Below, one piece after another: positions 51,168 through 59,893 of a stretch of 64,000 nt of DNA. Below the pieces are notes generated by a model that was not told the DNA's origin, did not search any database, and saw only the letters and a list, made by a program, of their open reading frames with translations. This DNA comes from a methanogenic archaeon mixed culture ISO4-G1 (lineage in GTDB: Archaea; Thermoplasmatota; Thermoplasmata; Methanomassiliicoccales; Methanomethylophilaceae), in the NCBI GenBank assembly GCA_001563305.1, contig CP013703.1, positions 310,001-374,000 of the forward strand, given 5' to 3'. A program made the translations under genes and the position numbers. Within the stretch, counting starts at the first letter, position 1, and the number at the start of each line of letters is the position of its first letter.

Positions 51168-53131
51168 ACTACAACCCCCTTGTAGCTGACGGTCAGTACA
51201 GGCAAGACCATCTCTGAAATTGGACGGTCGACTACGATTGAGATCTCCACCTCTGTGTTGAACCTGCCAGAACTGATGTTGATCTGAGATTCGGATACCC
51301 AACTCAGAGAGAAACGCTCACCGTTGCTGGAACCCGACCTTGAAAGTGTTATCTCACAAGGTTTTTTCGTCCCATCCTCCTCAGTGAAGGAAAGGATGGT
51401 CAACGACCTGAACTTGATGGGGAACGCGGTCCCGATCTTCTCCCTCCACTGATCCGAATAAAGTATGGTGGAACCGGCTGAGGCCCCCAACGACAATGTA
51501 GCCATTTTCGAATTTCTGAATATCATTTTTCCAGTATGGATCACACCATCCGTAGTCTGAGAGCTCGAGCTGGGTTCAAAGAATACTCCCGCCCTCGGAC
51601 GCTTCGGCCCTGGTCTTGGAGGTTTGGGGCCATCGCCACCGCCAGAACGCTTCGTGGAAACATAGGATCCGCCCTCGGGAAAGAGTCTCTCCGCAACAAA
51701 GCGACCTTCGGTAGAACGAAGTCCTGCTACCCGGTCATTATCGGGGGATCTCAATTGGGATTGCAGCTTCTCTCTGATTTGCCTCTTAATGTTTTTAACC
51801 GGATTGATGGAGGTGGCCATCGTATCCTCCCAACCGCCATGGTTGGAAAGCTCGGTGGAGCGGACGTACTTTTCCAAGGACATCTCCGAACCGTCCTTCA
51901 TGGAAACCAGGGTATCTGCATCGGGATTCAGTCTGAATACGGCCAGGAGATAACGGTCGGAATTGATCTCTTGTATCCTCTCGAACTCTGGATCATTGAA
52001 GTTGAGAAACATACCAGGGCTGCGCGTATAGGTTACGATGGGTCTGTTGCCATCCTTTGAGTTGTTCTCGACATTGCACAAGACGTAGGGATCGTTGAAA
52101 AAGATGCCATCTTTGAAATCGTCGTAGGAATAGATGCCCCAAGCAAGCCAACCATAGAAATTGTTCTGATTGCCCTTGGGGATCGGTAGGACATTCTTGT
52201 TGGAAACGTCGAACGAATCATTGTAGAGATTCCTGAAGAGCCTGAAGAGGTTGTAATCCAGAGAGACCTTACTCGAATCGACGGTACATGTCAATCTTGG
52301 TTTACTGGAGACATCGTTGTCTAGTCTCGGGGAGAACCATTTCTGTACGAAGAAGTCAATGCATTTTGGAACGGAGGCCAACCAAGGCTTGTTCGGATCC
52401 AATTTGGAGGTCTCCCTCACATCCATGAGCAATGACTGTAAATCGACAGAGGGCATGATTATGAGGGTGCCGGTCTCCTCATTACCGAAAGGCAGCAGGT
52501 TGAAGCAATCCAGAATCGATACGATAGTCGATTCATCGTAGATCGGACCAATCTCATCCTCATCTAAGAAATCGCCGCCCCACATACTGAAACCAGACCA
52601 TCTGGTGATACCGACGTCGATCTCGTAGCCCCTGTGATTGACAAATATGGCATTCATTCTTGATTCAAAACCAGAGGGGGTATGAACACGGGAATAGAAG
52701 ATGACGAAACCTGAGCCTTGACGATAGAAAACGCTCTTGCCCTTGCCCCACATACCGCCCTGTGAACTGCTGTTCTTACCGGAACGACTGAACTCGGTAA
52801 GGAGGCCTCTATAATTGGCATTCTCATCACGTACGTCACCATTGAGACCAACAGTACCGGAATCGCGGATTGAAATGAAATTAGAAGGGTTGTCATTGAA
52901 CACCTGGGATAGCTCTGGAAAGATGGTGGAGATGGCAGGGATGTCTAACTGTCCGACGACGAAATCCATCTGAACAGATGAGGATCCAGGTTTGGCAGCA
53001 TCGAGGCTGTTCTGAACGGACTCACGAACAAGGGCCTCCAGCCTGGGAGTCTTCTTGTCCTCCTGTGCATTAATGATGCCTTCTGTGGATCCGTCTAGGA
53101 ATCTCTTACGTGCATGAATGACATTGATCAT
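51164..53131 (-). CDS. GHKL (MutL/MORC-like) ATPase
   Basis: The 655-residue protein carries the GHKL ATP site: ESVQNSLDA (N-box, Glu37, Asn41, Asp44), SIRDSGTVGL (G1, residues 88-96) and GGMWGKGKSVFY (G2/lid, residues 125-136). The C-terminal about 250 residues are unique to this type of protein. Such ATPases occur with Z1 proteins and methyltransferases in prokaryotic MORC-like restriction loci described by Iyer, Abhiman and Aravind (2008). It follows the Z1 gene with an ATGA overlap. Confidence 0.88.
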   Translation of the reverse strand: MINVIHARKRFLDGSTEGIINAQEDKKTPRLEALVRESVQNSLDAAKPGSSSVQMDFVVGQLDIPAISTIFPELSQVFNDNPSNFISIRDSGTVGLNGDVRDENANYRGLLTEFSRSGKNSSSQGGMWGKGKSVFYRQGSGFVIFYSRVHTPSGFESRMNAIFVNHRGYEIDVGITRWSGFSMWGGDFLDEDEIGPIYDESTIVSILDCFNLLPFGNEETGTLIIMPSVDLQSLLMDVRETSKLDPNKPWLASVPKCIDFFVQKWFSPRLDNDVSSKPRLTCTVDSSKVSLDYNLFRLFRNLYNDSFDVSNKNVLPIPKGNQNNFYGWLAWGIYSYDDFKDGIFFNDPYVLCNVENNSKDGNRPIVTYTRSPGMFLNFNDPEFERIQEINSDRYLLAVFRLNPDADTLVSMKDGSEMSLEKYVRSTELSNHGGWEDTMATSINPVKNIKRQIREKLQSQLRSPDNDRVAGLRSTEGRFVAERLFPEGGSYVSTKRSGGGDGPKPPRPGPKRPRAGVFFEPSSSSQTTDGVIHTGKMIFRNSKMATLSLGASAGSTILYSDQWREKIGTAFPIKFRSLTILSFTEEDGTKKPCEITLSRSGSSNGERFSLSWVSESQINISSGRFNTEVEISIVVDRPISEMVLPVLTVSYKGVVV

Positions 53132-55932
53132 ATTGACCTCATGTGAACATAGGGACTTCTTTCGAAATCATAATCTGATTTGACATCTCTGGGTAGGAAT
53201 ATGGTGGGGGACACAATGTCCTCAACGTAACCGTTCTTTCCATCCCGGCCGATAGTGGTAATGACCAGGGTTGCAGTTCTTTGCATATCCAACTGTTTGC
53301 GGATTCTGCAACGTTCATCCGGGCTGCCCTTGAGAAGGGATTCTAAACGTGCAGGTTCATCCTTAAGGATCTCTTTACACCTTTCAATATCCAGATCGAG
53401 GAGGAGGCTCTTCTTGTCCCTTACGGTTTTGAAGGTTAGGATATCTGCATTCATGTCAATGTAATCCCTCTGGACCATATTGATGTTGTATTTCCCACAA
53501 TATGTATGTGTGGCCTCGATTAAATCCGCGGATTTCCTCTCGGTTCCATATAGAACGATGTTGCAATCGACGAGTGTGGAATCATCATATTTGGATAGCC
53601 AATCGAGGAAGGAACCGAAGGAGTTTATGTTGCTCTCCTCCCCGTCCTTGGGGCGATCCAATGAATTGAGATATTCGGCTACGAGTTTGAAATCGACATT
53701 ACGGAAGATTAAGCTACTGCCAACGGGGGAAAGCTCAGGAGACTTGCCGCATGATTCTAATAGTTCTTCCGTGGAAGTTAAGTTGGAACGAAGACTATCA
53801 ACATTATTGAAGAAACGTGAGAAATACTTGTCCTTTGCAACAAAACCACCATTCTTATACGTCTTGACTGACGCTTTGGATTTGGATGGGGAGGTCAGTG
53901 ATTTCAACATACCTGATGCGGGGACATCCCTTATCCTGGCATAGTATTCCTTCGGATCAAGGCCCTCGGATTGATAACGTCTAATTTCTCTGAAAAGGGA
54001 TTCATTTATGATAGAAAGATCACAGAATGTTTTGTAGGTGACGGTGTCCATCCAGATCCTGGGAAGCAATTCATAGCCTACTCTAAAACCGAACCATCTG
54101 GCCATCTGGAGTAACGTATCCGCAGTTGTAGTCTTCCTAATGTAGTAAGTTGAGACGAGCCCCTCCAATGTCAAACCCCTCGACAGGGTCTGACCACCGA
54201 TGACGATGAATGCAGGCGTCTGCTTCAACACTTCAGGATGATCCTTTTTAGTGGGGTATATGATGCGACTGGTATAGTCATAATCGAGAACGCCTAACGA
54301 AATATTCTTCCCCTTACCATTATCGACACAATCATGGATTGTATCCGGAGTGTAGATGTGCCTCTTGTCCGAACCTTCGCGAACCTCCCTTATGTGTGTG
54401 AGACCGTTCGTTACGAGCATATCGATGATTGGACTAATGGTCTGATAATCGGGATAGTCCCTAATGTCCAGTCCATCGATCCCATCTCCATAATCGGGGA
54501 GTATGCTGAGGAATTTGGATTTTGTCAATGATTCTGTCTGGATTTTAAAAACATCAGAACAACGTTGGATCAGATCGGAACGTTCGTTGAGAATGTAATC
54601 CATGACGGCCTCATTCATTTTCTTATGCTCTTCTGTCTTAACATCGACATTTATGAGCATTGACACAGGTTTGCCGAATTGCCAATGTTTTAGGATGGCA
54701 ACACAGCAATAGAACCAGGCAATGGAGTCTTTCAGAGAACTTGGAAGAACAATCGGCACATTGGATTTCTTCTTGCTAACAATCTTGGCGATATCATCAT
54801 CGATGATGGTCACATGGGTGCCTAGACCATCATCCTGGCCATCGCCATAGAACTGTTTAAGGCCGAGATACAAAGAAGATGGAGTAAGGGCTGTGATGAA
54901 ATCTTTAGGATACAAACCCTTGCTCTCATTCAGAAGGTTGGCATAGGGTGTTGCCGTATACCCGATATAATTTACGGAACCGAAGGCATTAGCATACGGG
55001 ATTCCCTCCGGACTCTTGTTTTGAACTAGACAAAGGATCAAATCATTGATTCTTGACCTATCAACTGAGTCAACCTTGCTGCTATCGACGCTAGCCTGAT
55101 CGGATTCGTCATCGATGACAAGGAGATGGACTCTTTCCTTCTGAGGTATCTTATTGAGGCAGGAGATTACATTGCTCAACTGCGTGACATTCTTCTCAGC
55201 ATGATAGATGTAACAATCGCCAAACTTCAGGCAGATATCGTTCTTTGTTAGGAAATCTTTCGGACCTTTACGAGGATTAAGATAATGCCATCTGAAACGA
55301 AGGGGGTCTTCAGGATCGTCTTCGGAAGGGCGAAGGTCCCCCAACATTCTGAAGAGGGTCTGATCCATGAGATTATTGGTAAGACCAGTAAGAACAACAA
55401 AGAAATTCCATCCATTATCAGCGGCCATGGATATGAGGGCCTCCATATTGGCAGTCTTACCCGATTGAACATTACCAATGACTGCGCCACATACTGGTTC
55501 CCCTGATTTTGTGGATTTTTTCATCATCTCAATAATGTTTTTAGATGATGCTTTAAGATCTTCAATGTTGGAGAAATGCGAGTCCTCTAAGAGTGCCCTA
55601 TAATGGCCCCAGGCGGTGGATGGGTCATCATCGATGAAGCATTTGCTCCGTTCACCTTTGAAAAGTGTATTGATGTCAACTTCATAGTTAATAAACTCAA
55701 CCCTTTTCTGATAATCTATGCTTTCTTTTAGATATCTGACCAGAAGATCTTTCCCAACTCTTTTGATAAGAGCATCCAAAGACCCGTTAGCAAGTTGATT
55801 CTCTAAAGGAACATTGGAATTGATACTGGTAAGTACGGTATCATAATCGCAATTGAACAACTGGTTCAGAGTATCCAAGGCATTTTTGATGATAGGGATA
55901 TTAGCTTTTTCATCATCTGTATAGTTAGACAA
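53128..55932 (-). CDS. Z1-domain superfamily II ATPase
   Basis: The 934-residue protein has a Walker A motif GNVQSGKT at residues 153-160, a Walker B-like VIDDESDQASVD, SVNYIGYTATPYAN (motif III), and the Z1 block ending IGGQTLSRGLTLEGLVSTYY and TLLQMARWFGFRVGY with an arginine finger. The Z1 domain is known from restriction-like loci with GHKL ATPases. It is probably a DNA translocase that drives recognition or cleavage. It begins the minus-strand operon and diverges from vsr. Confidence 0.92.
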   Translation of the reverse strand: MSNYTDDEKANIPIIKNALDTLNQLFNCDYDTVLTSINSNVPLENQLANGSLDALIKRVGKDLLVRYLKESIDYQKRVEFINYEVDINTLFKGERSKCFIDDDPSTAWGHYRALLEDSHFSNIEDLKASSKNIIEMMKKSTKSGEPVCGAVIGNVQSGKTANMEALISMAADNGWNFFVVLTGLTNNLMDQTLFRMLGDLRPSEDDPEDPLRFRWHYLNPRKGPKDFLTKNDICLKFGDCYIYHAEKNVTQLSNVISCLNKIPQKERVHLLVIDDESDQASVDSSKVDSVDRSRINDLILCLVQNKSPEGIPYANAFGSVNYIGYTATPYANLLNESKGLYPKDFITALTPSSLYLGLKQFYGDGQDDGLGTHVTIIDDDIAKIVSKKKSNVPIVLPSSLKDSIAWFYCCVAILKHWQFGKPVSMLINVDVKTEEHKKMNEAVMDYILNERSDLIQRCSDVFKIQTESLTKSKFLSILPDYGDGIDGLDIRDYPDYQTISPIIDMLVTNGLTHIREVREGSDKRHIYTPDTIHDCVDNGKGKNISLGVLDYDYTSRIIYPTKKDHPEVLKQTPAFIVIGGQTLSRGLTLEGLVSTYYIRKTTTADTLLQMARWFGFRVGYELLPRIWMDTVTYKTFCDLSIINESLFREIRRYQSEGLDPKEYYARIRDVPASGMLKSLTSPSKSKASVKTYKNGGFVAKDKYFSRFFNNVDSLRSNLTSTEELLESCGKSPELSPVGSSLIFRNVDFKLVAEYLNSLDRPKDGEESNINSFGSFLDWLSKYDDSTLVDCNIVLYGTERKSADLIEATHTYCGKYNINMVQRDYIDMNADILTFKTVRDKKSLLLDLDIERCKEILKDEPARLESLLKGSPDERCRIRKQLDMQRTATLVITTIGRDGKNGYVEDIVSPTIFLPRDVKSDYDFERSPYVHMRSI

Positions 55933-56027
55933 GTAGACACCGGTGTGGGTGCATCAACCTATAGATATTTTAATTAACATAGGAGGGCGGAGAAAAAAAC
56001 TACTGTATCAGGGAGAATGACATTTTT

Positions 56028-56447
56028 ATGAACAAAAAGACACCGGAGGCCATTAATGAAGTCACATCCAGAGTGATGAAGTCCAATAAAGGACGGGATA
56101 CTGGACCAGAAAAGACAATAAGGGCAATACTGCGCGAGATCGGTTATCCGGGTTACAGAATGAATTGGAAAAAGGCACCAGGAAAACCAGATATAGCTTA
56201 TCCCGGAAGAAAAATAGCAATTTTCGTTAATGGATGCTTCTGGCATCGCTGTCCCACTTGCAATCTCCCTCTTCCTAAAACACACACAGATTTCTGGCAA
56301 AAAAAATTCCAAGACAATGTTGAACGTGACAGAAGGAACCTCGAGGAATTGTCATCCATGGGGTGGATGGTATTTACAGTGTGGGAATGCGAACTGAAAG
56401 ACCTCGAATCTTTGAAGTTAAGGCTTCAGGAATTTATGGATCAATGA
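56028..56447 (+). CDS. vsr: Very-short-patch repair (Vsr) endonuclease
   Basis: The 139-residue protein matches Vsr, which nicks at T/G mismatches formed by deamination of 5-methylcytosine. The core has VTSRVMKSNKGRDTGPEKTI, then GKPDIAYPG with the metal-binding Asp55, and FVNGCFWHRCPTC with the zinc/His cluster at residues 67-78, and FTVWECEL near the end. It lies divergent from the Z1 gene, 95 bases away, as often seen beside a cytosine methyltransferase. Confidence 0.93.
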   Translation: MNKKTPEAINEVTSRVMKSNKGRDTGPEKTIRAILREIGYPGYRMNWKKAPGKPDIAYPGRKIAIFVNGCFWHRCPTCNLPLPKTHTDFWQKKFQDNVERDRRNLEELSSMGWMVFTVWECELKDLESLKLRLQEFMDQ

Positions 56448-56520
56448 CCATTAAGATAAAACGCCTGCCGAATTAAGCAGGCGTGAAGATGTTTTCGTTA
56501 CATGCTGGACTTACTGCAGA

Positions 56521-56802
56521 TCAGTGCTCCGTGAAGATACTTACCGGCTTCATTCCGTCGATGAGTTCCGCACAAGTATCGGGGTCAGGGAGGGGGATCC
56601 TGATCTGGAGAATCGCTTCCGAAGTTGCCTCATCACGGCTGTTGATGGAGCAGCCGCTGAGGAAGATGTCCTCGTAGATGTACTTCATGAGAAGCTCCGT
56701 GAGGTACTCCCTCTCGCAGTCGATGAACCCATTGATGCCTCTCTCGATACTTTCCTTAAGCCAAACCTTGTCCTTGTCGATAATGTCGGTCATGGAGTAC
56801 AT
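56521..56802 (-). CDS. Small island protein of unknown function
   Basis: The 93-residue acidic, helical protein (DKDKVWLKESIERGINGFID, CEREYLTELLMKYIYEDIFL) has no motif I recognise. It has its own TATA-like sequence on the minus strand (CTATATTTACTAC, about 56815-56827) and lies downstream of the HEPN-like gene terminator. Short acidic proteins next to nuclease-type genes are often antitoxins or anti-defence proteins, but that is only a thought. Confidence 0.55.
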   Translation of the reverse strand: MYSMTDIIDKDKVWLKESIERGINGFIDCEREYLTELLMKYIYEDIFLSGCSINSRDEATSEAILQIRIPLPDPDTCAELIDGMKPVSIFTEH

Positions 56803-56882
56803 ATGGGTTGTACGTAGTAAATATAGGCGATACCCGTTTTTTAGGGCTTAAAAAGCCTAGATTTTTCGATTCTTTAAATACC

Positions 56883-56909
56883 TCCCTCCAATCGAAGAGG
56901 TTGGAGGGA
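56883..56909 (-). terminator. Inverted repeat after the HEPN-like gene
   Basis: TCCCTCCAA (56883-56891) and TTGGAGGGA (56901-56909) form a perfect 9-bp stem around a 9-base loop just after the minus-strand gene ending at 56921. An AT-rich run, GGTATTTAAAGAATCG, follows on that strand, so it is likely a terminator. Confidence 0.6.
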
Positions 56910-56920
56910 ATGTGGAACCG

Positions 56921-57598
56921 TCAGCGTTTCCCTTTGAAATTCCTAGGGCCGATGAGGAGTACCTTGGAGTCATCGGACCACGGCACTACCTCGTATCCGA
57001 GATCGGTGAAGGCCTCTGCTGCTTTGTGTTTCTTCCAGAAACAGTTCCCTTCGGATTCAAGGGTCAGACATATTATGGACAGTTCAGCCAGACCGCTGTC
57101 GTAAGCGTTCTTTTTAATCAGGCTGTCGATCCTGCCTACAAGCTCGTTGTCCTTGACATTCTGCTTCTTAGAATTCTTCTTGACAGTCTTGTTCATAGCA
57201 TTGGATACCTGATTGGAGAGTGTCGCAATGTTGTTCAGGAGATTATAGAGTCTGATGGCATCTTTCTTGTAGCTCGAACCCTCGTGGATCCTGAGGTCAT
57301 GGATGAAGTAATTGCGGTCCTTGACCGCCTGTTCCATTCCAGTGAAGATGATGTCGCCTTCGTCGTAAACGCTGCGGAGCTGCTTCACATTGATGCCGAA
57401 GGGTTTATTATCGAAATCGGCAAGGAACTCCGTGAGTTCCTCGTTGGATAACTTGCCGAGTTCGGGGATGAGCAACCTCATTCTGTCGATGAGGTTCAGC
57501 AGCCTGTAGTTCATACATCCGATACCGTAAAGCATGCTGTCGGCACTTACAGTTCCGGGGGAATCCGAGGCATTGAGCCAATCGTAAACTTCTTTCAT
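56921..57598 (-). CDS. HEPN-type RNase-like protein
   Basis: The 225-residue helical protein holds RNYFIHDL with Arg95-x4-His100, the R-x4-6-H signature of HEPN-type RNases. A conserved acidic/basic stretch precedes it (FTGMEQAVKDRNYF), as in HEPN toxins and Abi proteins. The second part is rich in Asn and Lys (MNKTVKKNSKKQNVKDNELV), possibly RNA-binding. It faces a CARF-winged-helix gene across a 65-base divergent promoter. Candidate toxin of a nucleotide-sensing or toxin-antitoxin pair; there is no proof of RNase activity. Confidence 0.68.
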   Translation of the reverse strand: MKEVYDWLNASDSPGTVSADSMLYGIGCMNYRLLNLIDRMRLLIPELGKLSNEELTEFLADFDNKPFGINVKQLRSVYDEGDIIFTGMEQAVKDRNYFIHDLRIHEGSSYKKDAIRLYNLLNNIATLSNQVSNAMNKTVKKNSKKQNVKDNELVGRIDSLIKKNAYDSGLAELSIICLTLESEGNCFWKKHKAAEAFTDLGYEVVPWSDDSKVLLIGPRNFKGKR

Positions 57599-57663
57599 GG
57601 GTATCAGATGGCCTTACCGATATATGTCAAACTTTATTAATAATTAAAATTATTCTTTTAATA

Positions 57664-58335
57664 ATGTCCTTCGATATTCACTTCTATAATATCGGCCAGA
57701 CTGCTGATACAGCGTATCAGGTGCTAAGATCCGACATGAAGATAAACAAGATGTATCTTCTTAACAATTTCGAACCGGCATACGTAAAGATAGAGGAAGA
57801 GATCACGAAAAAATTGAACGAAGTAGGAGTGAAGGACGTAAACAAACTGCCCATCGAGATACATGATTTCGACAACATCTACAAGGCCGTGATGGAAACG
57901 GCCAGGAAAGAGATGAAGGAGCACAACGGGAACGTGCGGTTCCATTTCAACATCACCATGGGCACGAGCATTGTGGTCAGTGCGGTGAGCTGCGCCGCAT
58001 ACACACTCGATGCGGACCTATACTACATACTGGAAGCCAAATACTCCAAGAAGCAGGAGGAAGAGCTCATTCAGATACCCTTGGACAACATATCTGAAGT
58101 CGAAAAGCTGAAGGGCCGTAAGAAGGTCCTCGAGACCTTCATGCAGTTCAAGACGAATGATAAACTGACGATAGAGGAGATGAGGTCCATCAACGGACCG
58201 AACAAACCAGAGCTGTCCGGACCCAACCTGTCTCGGCGTACGAGAGAGCTGCACAACATGGGTCTCATACAGAAGTCAGGCAGCAGCGAATGGTCGCTTA
58301 CAGATAAGGGCAGAAAAGCGATCAAGAGATTGTGA
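57664..58335 (+). CDS. CARF-domain protein with C-terminal winged helix
   Basis: The 223-residue protein begins MSFDIHFYNIGQTADTAYQV and has FHFNITMGTSIVVSAVSCAA at residues 94-113, a match to the CARF ligand-binding site (N-T-x-G-T pattern). Residues about 145-223 form a winged helix (LSRRTRELHNMGLIQKSGSS). Such CARF-HTH proteins sense cyclic oligoadenylates or related signals and control transcription in Csa3 or DUF6293-like groups. No cas gene or CRISPR array is near. It is divergent from the HEPN-like gene, so it may control it. Confidence 0.8.
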   Translation: MSFDIHFYNIGQTADTAYQVLRSDMKINKMYLLNNFEPAYVKIEEEITKKLNEVGVKDVNKLPIEIHDFDNIYKAVMETARKEMKEHNGNVRFHFNITMGTSIVVSAVSCAAYTLDADLYYILEAKYSKKQEEELIQIPLDNISEVEKLKGRKKVLETFMQFKTNDKLTIEEMRSINGPNKPELSGPNLSRRTRELHNMGLIQKSGSSEWSLTDKGRKAIKRL

Positions 58336-58345
58336 AACTCCTTTT

Positions 58346-58362
58346 CGGGGCACCTTCCCCCG
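58346..58362 (+). terminator. Short hairpin after the CARF gene
   Basis: CGGGG (58346-58350) pairs with CCCCG (58358-58362) around CACCTTC, 11 bases after the stop. No T-run follows, so it is a weak candidate. The rest of 58363-58511 is a leader region without a recognisable gene, ending in AAAAAAGGAG, the ribosome-binding site of the next gene. Confidence 0.35.
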
Positions 58363-58511
58363 TTCACTTACCGCGCAGGGCGATATTGTGTCCTGCGGTT
58401 CGGTCAGCTGCTTGATCATTCTATTTCTCACCGCAGTCCGCATAGGCCCGTGCGCTCACATCTCCGTTCCGGGGTTCAGGTAGCCCCTAAGAAAAAAGGA
58501 GTTGTGAAGAA

Positions 58512-59183
58512 ATGGTAACAACCATACAACTGACTGAAGCCTTCCAGGAGGCATCAAACATCTTAGCTCACGAGATGAGCGTTACAGCCGAGTTCGCGCC
58601 TTACCGCGATCTCAAGGTCCGCTGGACCAGGACGTACGGAGCAGCCGACTTCTCCGTATCGGACTATCTGCAGGACGCCCCGATGGAAGTCATCGAGGGC
58701 ATCGCGAGGACGATCTTCTCCAAGATCGCCAACGCGGAATCCGACGGCTACCCGAAGGAGACCGAGGAATGGCTGACCTCCGAGGAGTTCAGGGAGCTCA
58801 ACCAGGAGACCTACATCAAGAGGAGCCGCACCATATCCGATATGGATACGACCAGGCTCGAGGACTCGTACCAGAGACTGGTGGATGATGGGCTCGTGAA
58901 ACCGATCGAGGGACTGAGGCTCTTCTGGACGGATGAGAACAGGTCCGATTTCAGCCCGGGACAGAGCTCCTGCCTCATGAGGGTCGTGATCATGAACGGC
59001 CGTCTCATCTCCTGCCCCGACGATGTGCTCGACTACTGCCTGCTGAAACAGCTCGCCAACATCAACGTCGATTTCGGGACCGAGGTGCTGGAGAGGAAGA
59101 ACGAGGTCGAGACGATGATCAGCATGTTCCCGAAGGCAGACGAGGCCCGCCTCTGGCTGGAGGATGCGGAGATGGAAACGTAA
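58512..59183 (+). CDS. YgjP-like metallopeptidase-fold protein, active site lost
   Basis: The 223-residue protein resembles the YgjP/SprT-like zinc peptidase family: RWTRTYGAADFSVSDYLQD at the start and CPDDVLDYCLLKQLANINVD near residue 175, followed by FPKADEARLWLEDAEM. In active members the pattern is YVLLHELCHL with HExxH; here the line reads YCLLKQLANI, so the catalytic His and Glu are gone. The length is close to that of the family. It may have become a binding protein or an inhibitor. Neighbours give no clue. Confidence 0.6.
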   Translation: MVTTIQLTEAFQEASNILAHEMSVTAEFAPYRDLKVRWTRTYGAADFSVSDYLQDAPMEVIEGIARTIFSKIANAESDGYPKETEEWLTSEEFRELNQETYIKRSRTISDMDTTRLEDSYQRLVDDGLVKPIEGLRLFWTDENRSDFSPGQSSCLMRVVIMNGRLISCPDDVLDYCLLKQLANINVDFGTEVLERKNEVETMISMFPKADEARLWLEDAEMET

Positions 59184-59215
59184 AATTAATGGGAGGGGGA
59201 CGACCCCTCCCGGTT

Positions 59216-59893
59216 TCACCTGAAGGACTGCCTTATGGCCCAGAAAAAGGTGGTCCTTACCAGGTCGATGGCCTCGGTGATGTCCGAGTGTCCCTCCATC
59301 GGGCAATGCTCGTACACCGTCACGGTGGCGGAATCCAGCAGAGTGTTTACGGCACTCTGCAGGGTATTCGTCGTCATCATATGCTCGCACAGCTTGAAGG
59401 CGGCGGACTCCTCGGAGATCGGTGTGTCGAGACTTGCCGATGTCACATCCGACTCCAGGCGATCGAAGTCCTCTCCGATGTCCAGTTCGGGGTCTTGGGT
59501 GACGGTCTCGCTTGATCCCGTTTTTACGTCGTATCCGAAGATGTGGACATTGTAGATCTTCCCATAGGATGTCAGGACCGCAGCGTTGGCGATGACGTCC
59601 TTGATGTCGCCGTGCTCGACTGTGGTCACGGTGCGTCCGTCGGTCTGCGTCTGGTAGATCACCCCGTACGAGGAGAACTGGTCGGGGTCGCAACCGAGCA
59701 TTACCTGGGTTGAGGGGATGCGTCCTCCCCTTACGAGCTGCGCGGTATCCAGACAGCCGGAGATAATCTTGGAGTCCTCATCGAATCCATAAGCATCGAC
59801 GATACCTGCCAGCATATCGGAGGCGAAGGGGGTGCGGCCCTGGTAGTTGTCATTGACCGTAAGACCGCGGTATGTGGCAGCGGCCGAAGTCAT
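59216..59893 (-). CDS. Island protein of unknown function
   Basis: The 225-residue protein starts MTSAAATYRGLTVNDNYQGR and is acidic and Thr/Ser-rich (TVTTVEHGDIKDVIANAAVL, SDVTSASLDTPISEESAAFK). It has no membrane segment, metal site or repeat that I recognise. Its ATG at 59893 overlaps the stop of the upstream gene by 4 bases (ATGA), so the pair is translated together. A longer frame to 59944 lies inside that gene. Confidence 0.62.
   Translation of the reverse strand: MTSAAATYRGLTVNDNYQGRTPFASDMLAGIVDAYGFDEDSKIISGCLDTAQLVRGGRIPSTQVMLGCDPDQFSSYGVIYQTQTDGRTVTTVEHGDIKDVIANAAVLTSYGKIYNVHIFGYDVKTGSSETVTQDPELDIGEDFDRLESDVTSASLDTPISEESAAFKLCEHMMTTNTLQSAVNTLLDSATVTVYEHCPMEGHSDITEAIDLVRTTFFWAIRQSFR

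Noticed and set aside
57664-58335. A Cas-associated CARF effector (Csm6/Csx1)
   Set aside because: The C-terminal domain is a winged helix, not HEPN, and no cas genes or repeats are present. The HEPN-like domain is in a separate divergent gene.
58363-58511. Possible structured RNA before the YgjP-like gene
   Set aside because: CGCAGG/CCTGCG and other short pairings exist, but no known RNA pattern is seen and the stems are short. Kept only as leader sequence.
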